42,735 nt of DNA from Mesorhizobium prunaredense (GTDB lineage: Bacteria > Pseudomonadota > Alphaproteobacteria > Rhizobiales > Rhizobiaceae), in contig NZ_FTPD01000056.1 of the NCBI RefSeq assembly GCF_900156895.1, forward strand, positions 1 to 42,735, written 5' to 3'. The position numbers were made by a program, and so were the translations under genes. The notes under the pieces were generated by a model. It ran no database searches. It had not been told where the DNA came from and was given only the letters and a program-made list of their open reading frames with translations. Shown here piece after piece: positions 24,457 through 33,647 of this stretch. How positions within the stretch are numbered: position 1 is the stretch's first letter; each line of letters starts with the position of its first letter.

Positions 24457-24629
24457 GAAAAATTTGCCCCCCGAAAATAAATTGGCCCGTGCAAATAAAT
24501 TAGCAAGGTCATGGAACCATCAACAGGTTCAGGCATTGTTGAGTTCGACGGGTCATCCAAGTCCCCCCCAAACCCCTCGGCCCGTCTAACCTATAGCCGA
24601 TCGCAAGGTCGGCTTTTTCTTTTGCGAAA
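24457..24629 (+). ncRNA. Possible small RNA or 3' leader between convergent genes
   Basis: No gene is seen. AAATAAATT occurs twice (24475-24483, 24493-24501). GACGGG (24547-24552) can pair with CCCGTC (24581-24586), enclosing an unpaired C-rich segment (CCCCCCCAAACCCC). AGCCGA (24595-24600)/TCGGCT (24609-24614) followed by a T-rich run to 24623 is a good terminator. This could be the 3' end of the transporter mRNA or an independent small RNA with a C-rich, anti-Shine-Dalgarno loop. Confidence 0.3.
24595..24623 (+). terminator. Intrinsic terminator after the EamA transporter
   Basis: A 6-bp stem AGCCGA/TCGGCT with an 8-nt loop, followed by TTTTTCTTTT on the plus strand, just before the convergent LysR gene ends. 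Confidence 0.65.
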
Positions 24630-25487
24630 TCAGCTTGGTGCGCCTGCCAAGGCAAGGTTGCCGCTGAACAGCGCAGCCAGATCCTGGGCCGGGGGCTCGG
24701 CGTCCTGGCGCAGCCGGATGGCGAACTCGGCGGTGGGAACCGGCGGCAGCCCAAGGTCGCGCGGTGCCTCGACGATGCCGGAATGGGCAAAGCGCGCCGT
24801 CCGCAGCGTCAGAGCGATGCCGGCATTCACCGCCGTGCGCAGCCCGGCCAGACTGGCGCTGCCGGCGGCGATGCGGTAGCGGCGGCCTGCCCTGTCGAGT
24901 GCCGCGATCGCCGCTTCGCGAAAGCCGCAATGCGGATCGAGCAACGCCAGCGGCAGTTCGTCCTGGCGTGTGGCCAAGCCTCTTTGCGAACAGAGCCACA
25001 TCATCGGTTCGCGGAGCACGCCGATCTCGTCCGGCGCCGGAGCCTGTCGCATGGCGACCATCAGATCGAGGATGCCGGTTTGCAGTGCCTCGGCCAATTC
25101 GGCGGAGCGGCCGACGCGCAGTTCGATCCTGACGCGCGGATAGCTCGCGGCAAAGGCCCTGAGCAGCTCCGGGAGGCCGCTATCGGCGAAATCTTGTGTC
25201 GTGCCGATGGCCACGCGGCCATCGGCTCGCACGCCCTTGAGGGCCAGCCACGCTTCGCGATGCACAGCAAGGATGCGCCGCGCATGACCGGCCAGATCTT
25301 CGCCCGCCGGCGTCAGGACGCGCCCTCTTCCCTGCGGCACCAGAAGTGGTTCTCCGACAATATCCTCAAGCCGCTGCATCTGTGTGGTCACCGCCGACGC
25401 CGAGCGCCCGACAAATGACGCCGCCTGCGCCAGCGAGCCGCTGTCGACGAAGGCGAGAAAGGTTTTGAGGAGGTCGGGGTCGAGCAT
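24630..25487 (-). CDS. LysR family transcriptional regulator
   Basis: 285 residues: an N-terminal winged helix (MLDPDLLKTFLAFVDSGSLAQAASFVGRSASAVTTQMQRLEDIVG) and a periplasmic-binding-like effector domain from about 90. The start at 25487 matches typical LysR N-termini; ATGs at 25517 and 25619 are in frame but give an untypical extension and no better ribosome binding site. It is divergent from the acyltransferase/synthetase gene across 259 nt, the usual LysR arrangement, so that gene is a candidate target. Inducer unknown. Confidence 0.87.
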   Translation of the reverse strand: MLDPDLLKTFLAFVDSGSLAQAASFVGRSASAVTTQMQRLEDIVGEPLLVPQGRGRVLTPAGEDLAGHARRILAVHREAWLALKGVRADGRVAIGTTQDFADSGLPELLRAFAASYPRVRIELRVGRSAELAEALQTGILDLMVAMRQAPAPDEIGVLREPMMWLCSQRGLATRQDELPLALLDPHCGFREAAIAALDRAGRRYRIAAGSASLAGLRTAVNAGIALTLRTARFAHSGIVEAPRDLGLPPVPTAEFAIRLRQDAEPPAQDLAALFSGNLALAGAPS

Positions 25488-25661
25488 TGGTGGCAAGACA
25501 CAGGAATTCCGCTTCATCAGCGGGAGATTGAAGGCGGCGTGAGCCGCCCCCATCCATCCAGGCTCATGCCGCAGGCGCTTTCTCTGCCACAAGGAAAGAT
25601 CGGCACCGCACTTTTTCATGGCCGGCCAGGGCCAGGAAGGCGAAGGTACCGCACCTCCGCA

Positions 25662-25689
25662 TTGACGTTGAGCCCACTTCGTCTAGGTT
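25662..25689 (+). promoter_or_regulatory. Putative promoter of the acyltransferase/acyl-ACP synthetase gene
   Basis: TTGACG (25662-25667) and TAGGTT (25684-25689), 16 nt apart, about 57 nt before the ATG. It lies in the divergent gap shared with the LysR gene. Confidence 0.4.
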
Positions 25690-25746
25690 CTCATCGAAGC
25701 GGTCACGAAGAGCCGCGAGGTTAAAATCTGTTGGGAGAGACGCGGC

Positions 25747-27969
25747 ATGATCCTGACACTGGCGCTGCTTGCGGGTCTCGTCGCGGCCTGGCTGCTGATC
25801 GGCGTGGTGGAAAAATTCCGCCTCGGCCTGCGCTTCACGCAGGCGCTGCTCTATGTGCCGTTCAAGCTCGCCTACCGGATTGCCGACGGCCGCATCAAGA
25901 TCGCCCGCAACACAGCCGCCCCGGTCATCTACGTCATTTCGCACCAGTCGCGCCTCGAACCGGCGCTGATGCTGTCGCTGCTGCCGGAAGACACGCTGCA
26001 CATTCTCGACCAGGCCTCTGCCAGGTCGCCCTGGCTCGAACCATGGCGCGAGCTTGGCCGCACCATCGCTTTCAACGCCGAGCATGTCTTCGTCAGCCGC
26101 CGGCTGGTGCGGGTGCTGAAGGGCAAGGGCCGCCTTGCCGTCTATCTGCCGGATGCGGTCGAGCCTGATATCAAGACATTTCGCCTGTTTCGCGCCGTCA
26201 CCCGCATCGCCATGCAGGCCGATGCCCGCATCGTGCCGATCTTCGTCGCCGGCGCGCGCACGCTGCCGGTATCGCTGACGCCGGCGGACAAGGCGCCGCG
26301 GCGCTGGTTTCCCCTTCTGTCGATCAGCGTGCTGGAGCCAATGACCATCGCCGAGCTGGTAGCGCGAAATCCTGATCAGTCATCGAACACCAATGCGCTG
26401 TTCGACCGTGTCGCCGAAGCCCGGCTTTTCGGCAGCGATCTTAATCGCGGCCTGTTCCTCGCCATACGCGACGCCGCCGACCGTGTCGGCGCCTCGCATC
26501 CTATCGTCGAAGACGTGGTCAGCGGCACGCTGAACTACAGAAAGCTGTTCATCGGCGCGCGGGTGCTGGGCCGCCGCTTCGAGGCGGTGACGGCGCCGGA
26601 TGAAGCGGTTGGAGTGCTGCTGCCCAATGCTAACGGTGTCGTGCTGTCGCTCGTTGGCCTGTTGTCGGCGAGCCGGGTGGCGGCGATGATCAACTACACC
26701 GCAGGCCCGGCCAACGTCACCGCCGCCGTGCGCACGGCCGAGATCCGCACCGTGGTTTCGTCGCGAGCCTTTATCGACAAGGCCAACCTCGCTGACATCG
26801 TCGCGGCGGTGGAAGAGGGCGGCGCCAAGCTGTTATGGCTGGAGGATGTGCGGGCCAGCGTAACCGTGCTGGACAAGCTCGCTGCCGCCTTGCTGTGGCG
26901 CTGGCCGCTGCAGCCGCAGAATGCGGCCAAACCAGCAGTGATCCTGTTCACCTCTGGCTCGGAAGGCACGCCGAAGGCGGTGGTCCTGTCGCACAGAAAT
27001 CTTCTCGTCAACGCCATGCAGGCCGAGGCCCGCATCACCATCTCGCCGGCCGACATCCTGCTCAACGTGCTGCCGGTGTTCCACTCGTTCGGGCTCACCG
27101 GCGGCACCATCCTGCCACTGGTCACCGGCGTGAAACTGTTCCTCTACCCCTCGCCGCTGCACTACAAGCTGATCCCCGAGGTCGCACGCAAGGCAAGGCC
27201 AACGGTCATGTTCGGCACCGACACGTTCCTCGCCAATTATGCGCGCACCGCCAAGGACGGCGATTTCTCCAGCCTGCGCTTCATCGTCGCCGGCGCCGAG
27301 GCGGTGAAACCGGAGACGCGCCGCGTCTACCGGGAGCGTTTTCAGGCCGAGATCATTGAGGGTTTCGGGTTGACCGAGGCGTCACCCGTCGTTGCCGTCA
27401 ATACCGCCATCCACGGCCGCGACGGCACGGTCGGGCGGCTGTTGCCGGCCATGCGCATGAAGCTCGAGCCGGTCGAGGGCATTAGCGGCGCTGGACGGTT
27501 GTGGCTCGACGGGCCGAATTTGATGATGGGCTACATGACATCAGATCGGCCCGGCGAATTGCAACCGCTCGACGGCTGGCACGATAGCGGCGACATCGTT
27601 TCGGTCGACCGCGAGGGCTTCATTACCATTCGCGGCCGGGCCAAGCGCTTCGCCAAGATCGCCGGCGAAATGGTGTCGCTGGGCGCGGTCGAGATGCTGG
27701 TGCAGTCGCTGTGGCCGGAAGAGCACCACGCTGTGGTGGCGGTGCCGGACAAGCGCCGCGGCGAGCGTATCGTGCTGGTCACCACCGCCGATGACGCCGA
27801 CCCCGATGAATTGCGCAAATTCGGCAGACAAGCCGGCGCCGCCGATCTGATGGTGCCGAACGACATCATCAAGGTCGAGGAAATCCCAGTGCTGGGCTCT
27901 GGCAAGACCGACTACGTCTCGACCCGCAAACTGGCGATTGAGCGTCTGGGGCTCAGCGCGGCGGCCTAG
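25747..27969 (+). CDS. Fused PlsC-type acyltransferase and acyl-ACP synthetase (Aas-like)
   Basis: 740 residues with two domains, like E. coli Aas, which re-acylates lysophosphatidylethanolamine with acyl-ACP. Residues 1-230 are the acyltransferase part after an N-terminal helix; the catalytic motif reads HQSRLE (His66, Glu71), with Glu where H-X4-D is standard. Residues from about 270 are an AMP-forming ligase: FTSGSEGTPK (about 399-408), FGLTEASPVV, DSGDIV, GRAKRFAKIAGEMVSLG, and the C-terminal catalytic Lys in GSGKTDYVSTRK. A GGGAGAGA lies before the ATG. It stands alone. If the Glu impairs transfer, the protein may act mainly as an acyl-ACP synthetase. Confidence 0.85.
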   Translation: MILTLALLAGLVAAWLLIGVVEKFRLGLRFTQALLYVPFKLAYRIADGRIKIARNTAAPVIYVISHQSRLEPALMLSLLPEDTLHILDQASARSPWLEPWRELGRTIAFNAEHVFVSRRLVRVLKGKGRLAVYLPDAVEPDIKTFRLFRAVTRIAMQADARIVPIFVAGARTLPVSLTPADKAPRRWFPLLSISVLEPMTIAELVARNPDQSSNTNALFDRVAEARLFGSDLNRGLFLAIRDAADRVGASHPIVEDVVSGTLNYRKLFIGARVLGRRFEAVTAPDEAVGVLLPNANGVVLSLVGLLSASRVAAMINYTAGPANVTAAVRTAEIRTVVSSRAFIDKANLADIVAAVEEGGAKLLWLEDVRASVTVLDKLAAALLWRWPLQPQNAAKPAVILFTSGSEGTPKAVVLSHRNLLVNAMQAEARITISPADILLNVLPVFHSFGLTGGTILPLVTGVKLFLYPSPLHYKLIPEVARKARPTVMFGTDTFLANYARTAKDGDFSSLRFIVAGAEAVKPETRRVYRERFQAEIIEGFGLTEASPVVAVNTAIHGRDGTVGRLLPAMRMKLEPVEGISGAGRLWLDGPNLMMGYMTSDRPGELQPLDGWHDSGDIVSVDREGFITIRGRAKRFAKIAGEMVSLGAVEMLVQSLWPEEHHAVVAVPDKRRGERIVLVTTADDADPDELRKFGRQAGAADLMVPNDIIKVEEIPVLGSGKTDYVSTRKLAIERLGLSAAA

Positions 27970-27973
27970 CGCC

Positions 27974-28105
27974 TAAAGCGCGTCGCGTCTGGAGGGATTC
28001 ATGCGACGCGCTTTAAGTTCTTGCTTGAATGCATGTCGTTGTCCCAAAAAGCGCTGCGCACCCTCGGGTCAGGGCCCGAGGGCATGCTTTTGGGCGACAT
28101 GCATT
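27974..28105. repeat. Two-part nested palindromic repeat, copy 1
   Basis: Part 1: TAAAGCGCGTCGC (27974-27986) and GCGACGCGCTTTA (28003-28015), a perfect 13-bp stem. Part 2: AATGCATGTCG (28028-28038)/CGACATGCATT (28095-28105), CCCAAAA (28043-28049)/TTTTGGG (28088-28094), and CCCTCGGG (28061-28068)/CCCGAGGG (28075-28082) nested inside. From memory this is a dispersed rhizobial repeat. Confidence 0.8.
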
Positions 28106-28108
28106 GCA

Positions 28109-28372
28109 TTAGAGGACCACCACCGACAACAGCAGGATGAACCCGACCGCCATCATCAGCAGGCCCGGCCAGTTCTGCGACAGGCCAAGGAAACCGACGC
28201 CGCGCCGCCGCGGCTCAAGTGTCGGGCCTGGTGTTGCGAGGTTTGGCGTCGAGCGATCCGGCGCCGCGCGAGCAGGCGCCGGATCGCTGAGCCGCCCACG
28301 CCAAAGGGCTGCGCCGGCCATATAGACAACGCCAGCGACAATGAGCAACGCGCCAATGAGGACGACAGCCAT
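28109..28372 (-). CDS. Small two-helix membrane protein
   Basis: 87 residues with hydrophobic helices at about 3-23 (VVLIGALLIVAGVVYMAGAA) and 68-87, joined by a basic, Pro-rich loop (residues 26-60). No family recognised. The ATG has an excellent ribosome binding region (AAAGGAGAGTGAGGAGAA), which is the main reason to call it a gene. It lies between two nested palindromic repeats, convergent with the acyltransferase gene. Topology predicts both termini on the same side of the membrane. Confidence 0.6.
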   Translation of the reverse strand: MAVVLIGALLIVAGVVYMAGAALWRGRLSDPAPARAAPDRSTPNLATPGPTLEPRRRGVGFLGLSQNWPGLLMMAVGFILLLSVVVL

Positions 28373-28486
28373 TTCTCCTCACTCTCCTTTAAGCTCCTGC
28401 GCCTTGGACAGCAGCTTCAAGGCTGATAGCGAGGCGTTCGCCTCGCCCGCTGAGACAGAACGGTCAAGACGCCGGCAGGTTCCCGC

Positions 28487-28595
28487 TAGAGCGGGATGCG
28501 TCCGAATTGAACCAATTGAACTGGGCATCGCGCTCTATCTATTCGTTTAGCCGCATTTCTGCGACGCCAAGTGATTGCACTTGGCTGCAAAATGC
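28487..28595. repeat. Two-part nested palindromic repeat, copy 2 (diverged)
   Basis: Part 1: TAGAGCGGGATGC (28487-28499) with GCATCGCGCTCTA (28525-28537), one mismatch. Part 2: GCATTT (28553-28558)/AAATGC (28590-28595) enclosing GCCAAGTG (28566-28573)/CACTTGGC (28578-28585). The same two-stem plan as the repeat at 27974, but a different sequence. The 258-nt gap between the small membrane gene and pssA holds nothing else recognisable. Confidence 0.7.
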
Positions 28596-28630
28596 TCGGG
28601 ATGACCATCAGGGAATAGGCGACAGGTCTG

Positions 28631-29446
28631 TCAGCCGAAGTCCGAAGGCGGCACCTTCTCGCCTTCGCGCTTGGCGCGCCTGGAATAGGCGCGGATGCTG
28701 AGCGGCAGGAAGAGCAGATAGCCGGCAACCGACGCCGTCAGCGTGTACCAGGGATAGGTCATCAACAGCAGGATGTAGAGGACGACGCCGAGGATGATCG
28801 GCAGCACCTTGTCGCCCGGGACTTTCAGGCTTTTTCCGGAATAGACCGGCAGCCGGCTGACCAGCAGGAAGGCTATCAGAACGGTGAAACCGGCGGCGAT
28901 GAAGGCGGCAGGGCGGGACGGCTCCACGCCAAGCCGCAGGAAGTACAGGTAAAGCGGCAGCATCACCAGCACGGCGCCCGCCGGCGCCGGCACGCCGACG
29001 AAATACTCGGTCTGCCACAGCGGGCGATCAGTTTCTTCGTCGAGCACGTTGTAGCGAGCGAGTCTCAGCCCGCAGGCGATGGTGAACAGGAGCGCGGCAA
29101 TCCAGCCCGGCGAGCCGGCCTGGTCGAGCAGGAAGGCATAGAGCACGAGCGCGGGTGCTACGCCGAAATTGACGATGTCGGCCAGCGAATCCATCTGCGC
29201 GCCGAATTTGGACGTCGCCTTCAGCATGCGTGCCAGGCGGCCATCTATGCCGTCGAGGAAGGCGGCCAGCAGCACCATCACCACTGCCGGCTCGAAACGG
29301 CCTTCGAAGCCGAAGCGGATGCCCGAGAGGCCGGCGCAGATGGCGAGCACTGTGACCAGATTGGGCAGCACCATGCGCATCGGAATTTCACGGATGCGCG
29401 GGCCGCCGCTGCCATGCGCCTCGAATTTTTTGAACGGCGCGCCCAC
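28631..29446 (-). CDS. pssA: Phosphatidylserine synthase
   Basis: Membrane enzyme that joins CDP-diacylglycerol and serine, feeding phosphatidylethanolamine synthesis. It has 271 residues and about seven membrane helices. The CDP-alcohol phosphotransferase motif DG-x2-AR-x8-G-x3-D-x3-D is complete (Asp68, Gly69, Ala72, Arg73, Gly82, Asp86, Asp90). It starts with GTG; the N-terminal GPRIREIPMRMVLPNL matches other rhizobial PssA proteins. It begins 3 nt after psd, so the two are coupled. Confidence 0.94.
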   Translation of the reverse strand: MGAPFKKFEAHGSGGPRIREIPMRMVLPNLVTVLAICAGLSGIRFGFEGRFEPAVVMVLLAAFLDGIDGRLARMLKATSKFGAQMDSLADIVNFGVAPALVLYAFLLDQAGSPGWIAALLFTIACGLRLARYNVLDEETDRPLWQTEYFVGVPAPAGAVLVMLPLYLYFLRLGVEPSRPAAFIAAGFTVLIAFLLVSRLPVYSGKSLKVPGDKVLPIILGVVLYILLLMTYPWYTLTASVAGYLLFLPLSIRAYSRRAKREGEKVPPSDFG

Positions 29447-29449
29447 GGC

Positions 29450-30148
29450 TCAGGACACCCGCACGAGCGGCGTTGCGGCAACGCCGCCGAATTCGGCCAG
29501 TATGGTTTCACCGCCGACCGCGGTCTGGCCGACGGCGACACGCGGCGTTGCGGTCGACGGCAAAAACACATCGACGCGCGAGCCGAAGCGGATCAGCCCG
29601 AAGCGCTCGCCGATGCCGATCGTGCCGCCGGTCTCGGCCCAGCAGACGATGCGCCGCGCCACCAGACCGGCGATCTGCACCGCGGCCACCGTGCCGTTGG
29701 GGCTGTCGATGACCAGGCCATTGCGCTCGTTGTCGGCACTCGCCTTGTCAAGTGCGGCGTTGAGGAACTGGCCAGGCCGATGCTCTATCCTTGTGATGCG
29801 GCCGCGCACCGGAGCCCGGTTCACGTGGCAGGAGAAGACGTCCATGAACACCGAGATGCGGGTCATCTCGCCGCCGCCGAGGCCAAGTTCGCGCGGTGGC
29901 ACTGCCGGACCGACCGCCGTGATGATGCCGTCGGCCGGGCTCACCACCAGCCGGTCGTCGACCGGCGTGACGCGCTCGGGATCGCGGAAGAAATAGACGC
30001 ACCAGGCCGTCAGGATGAGGCAGACCCAGAACATGATCGAAGAGAAATAGCCGAGGAAAAGCGTCACCGCTGCGAAGGCGGCGATAAACGGATAGCCTTC
30101 ACGATGGATCGGAACGAACGTTTTCTTGATCGTGTCGACGAGGTCCAT
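29450..30148 (-). CDS. psd: Phosphatidylserine decarboxylase
   Basis: Pyruvoyl-dependent enzyme that converts phosphatidylserine to phosphatidylethanolamine. It has 232 residues. Self-cleavage should occur at Gly189-Ser190 in IRFGSRVDVFLP, the short 'GS' form of proteobacterial type II Psd, giving a small alpha subunit of about 43 residues. Two N-terminal membrane helices (about 22-50) anchor it. The frame is open upstream to 30334, but MDLVDTIKKTFVPIHREGYPF is the family N-terminus. It is the first gene of psd-pssA and divergent from the SMP-30 gene; no clear operator was seen in the 246-nt gap. Confidence 0.95.
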   Translation of the reverse strand: MDLVDTIKKTFVPIHREGYPFIAAFAAVTLFLGYFSSIMFWVCLILTAWCVYFFRDPERVTPVDDRLVVSPADGIITAVGPAVPPRELGLGGGEMTRISVFMDVFSCHVNRAPVRGRITRIEHRPGQFLNAALDKASADNERNGLVIDSPNGTVAAVQIAGLVARRIVCWAETGGTIGIGERFGLIRFGSRVDVFLPSTATPRVAVGQTAVGGETILAEFGGVAATPLVRVS

Positions 30149-30394
30149 GGAATGGAAACAGCCTAGTTTCAGGTCCGGCCTCAATAGCGGAAACACCCTG
30201 TGGCCGCAACGCGACAATGAGGGAACGCCGGATCGGGGCGTTCTCGTCCGCATTAGTCGATCGCGGGCGTTTGGAAGGGGTCCAATGCGCCTGTCCAAAA
30301 AAGCATGACTGTTGTCGGGGCGAACCGGTCTCATGCGTCCTTGGAGATACGGGCGTTGTCAAAGCGCCCGCCGAACGAAAGCTGGAGGCAACAA

Positions 30395-31267
30395 ATGCTG
30401 TCACAGAAATCAGCAGCAAAGGAAGCGCGGGTCGTGATGAACGGTCTGGCGTTCGGCGAATCGCCGCGCTGGCATGATGGCAGGCTTTGGTTCTGCAACT
30501 GGGGAACCGGCCAGATCATCGCTGTCGATGCCGACGGCAACAGTGAGATCAGGCTCACCCTGCCGGCCACCCTGCCCTATTCGGTCGACTGGCTGCCGGA
30601 CGGTCGCCTGGTCGTCGTCTGCGGGCGTGAGGGGTTGGTGCTGCGGCAGGAAGCAGACGGGACGCTGGTCACCCATGCCGATCTGCGACACCTCTCAGGG
30701 AACGCCTGGAACGAGATCGTCGTCGACGGGCGCGGCAACATCTACGTCAATGGCGGTGGGCCGGCGCCGGTTCCCGGCCAGCATTTCGGCCCCGGCACCA
30801 TCGTGCTGATTGCACCGGACGGGTCGGTGCGGCAGGTGGCGGACAAGATCGCCTTCGCCAATGGGATGGCGGTGTCGCCTGACAACAAGACGTTGATCGT
30901 CGCCGAGTCCCACGCCAACAGGCTGACCGCCTTCGACATCGCCGCCGATGGAAGCCTTGCCAACCGGCGGCGATGGGCCGACCTCGGCAACGGCTTTCCC
31001 GACGGCATCTGCCTCGATGCCGAAGGCGCCATCTGGTATGCCGACGTCCCCAACCGGCACTGCGTGCGGGTGCGCGAGGGCGGGGCGATGCTCGACAGCG
31101 TCGATGCCGATCGCGGCTGCTTTGCCTGCATGCTCGGCGGCGCCGACGGCAAGACGCTGTTCATCGTCGCCGCCGAATGGCGCGGCTTCGAGCACATGAT
31201 CAGCGAGGCGCGCACCGGCCAGGTGCTCAGCATCGAGGCTTCCGCGCCGGGCGCTGGCTGGCCGTAA
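30395..31267 (+). CDS. SMP-30/gluconolactonase/LRE family protein
   Basis: 290 residues forming a six-bladed beta-propeller of the SMP-30 type, whose members hydrolyse lactones with a bound divalent metal. Motifs: GLAFGESPRWHDGRLWFCNW near the start (metal-binding Glu), SGNAWNEIVVDGRGNIYVNG, FANGMAVSPDNKTLIVAESHANRLTAF, and FPDGICLDAEGAIWYADV (metal Asp). The substrate is unknown. GGAGG 6 nt before the ATG fixes the start at 30395. It is convergent with the Atm1-like exporter; the stop codons are 3 nt apart. Confidence 0.88.
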   Translation: MLSQKSAAKEARVVMNGLAFGESPRWHDGRLWFCNWGTGQIIAVDADGNSEIRLTLPATLPYSVDWLPDGRLVVVCGREGLVLRQEADGTLVTHADLRHLSGNAWNEIVVDGRGNIYVNGGGPAPVPGQHFGPGTIVLIAPDGSVRQVADKIAFANGMAVSPDNKTLIVAESHANRLTAFDIAADGSLANRRRWADLGNGFPDGICLDAEGAIWYADVPNRHCVRVREGGAMLDSVDADRGCFACMLGGADGKTLFIVAAEWRGFEHMISEARTGQVLSIEASAPGAGWP

Positions 31268-31270
31268 GGG

Positions 31271-33157
<1,887 letters not shown>

Positions 33158-33187
33158 TTTATCGCCTTTTCGTATTTCTTATTGCTT

Positions 33188-33257
33188 GACCATGATCTTT
33201 TCCGAAAACCGGCTTCCACTTTTCGCAGACGCGGTCCTTCGGTTCGGGATGATGGTC
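33188..33257. repeat. Palindromic intergenic repeat, copy B with extra segment
   Basis: Shares ACCATGATCTT and CCGAAAACCGG-TTCCACTTTTCG with copy A (9788-9836) but carries about 21 nt more before the right arm GATGATGGTC (33248-33257), which has one change from a perfect inverse of GACCATGATC. It sits between arsR and the Atm1-type exporter. Confidence 0.75.
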
Positions 33258-33583
33258 TAGCGGCCGGAGCAGCACGAATTGACCAGCGCGGCCAGCGATC
33301 GGGAAACATCTTCGAGCGCATCGCTGTCGACTTCATAGCGGGAGCGTTGCCGATCCGGCTCGTAGCGGACGAGCCCGGCATCGACCAATATCTTTAGGTG
33401 CTGCGAAACGGTGGACTGCGCCAGGTCGAGATGGTCGACGACCTCGCGGCAGCAGCAGGAGCGGCTGGCCGAAAGGTGCCGGAGAATTTCGATCCGGGCC
33501 GGATGCGAAAGCGCGGCGAGCTTCGCGGCGACGGCCTGGCTGTCGGCGAAGCCGCAGGTCTTCTCGGTCAAGGGAGCGTTCAT
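33257..33583 (-). CDS. ArsR/SmtB family metal- or arsenic-responsive repressor
   Basis: 108 residues with the ArsR winged helix (ALSHPARIEILRHLSASRSCCCREVVDHLDLAQSTVSQHLKILVDAGLV). Three adjacent cysteines (43-45) lie at the alpha-3 sensor site, and Cys104/Cys105 near the C-terminus could add ligands; Cys10 is a further candidate. Binding of As(III) or a soft metal is likely but not proven. It is upstream of the Atm1-type exporter on the same strand. A 29-bp perfect palindrome covers its start codon, and no Shine-Dalgarno is visible, so the message may be leaderless. Confidence 0.9.
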   Translation of the reverse strand: MNAPLTEKTCGFADSQAVAAKLAALSHPARIEILRHLSASRSCCCREVVDHLDLAQSTVSQHLKILVDAGLVRYEPDRQRSRYEVDSDALEDVSRSLAALVNSCCSGR

Positions 33584-33621
33584 CGTCTATCGGCGATAGA
33601 CGATGAATGAACTTTCCGCAA
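33579..33621 (-). promoter_or_regulatory. arsR promoter with start-codon palindrome (operator)
   Basis: A perfect palindrome, arms TTCATCGTCTATCG and CGATAGACGATGAA around one central G (33579-33607), overlaps the ATG (33583-33581). On the minus strand TTGCGG (33621-33616) and TATCGC (33598-33593) are 17 nt apart, placing the -10 inside the palindrome and the transcript start at or just before the ATG. This is the layout expected of a self-repressing ArsR gene. Confidence 0.7.
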
Positions 33622-33647
33622 GAGCCCGCTAGAGAAGAAAAGGATTT

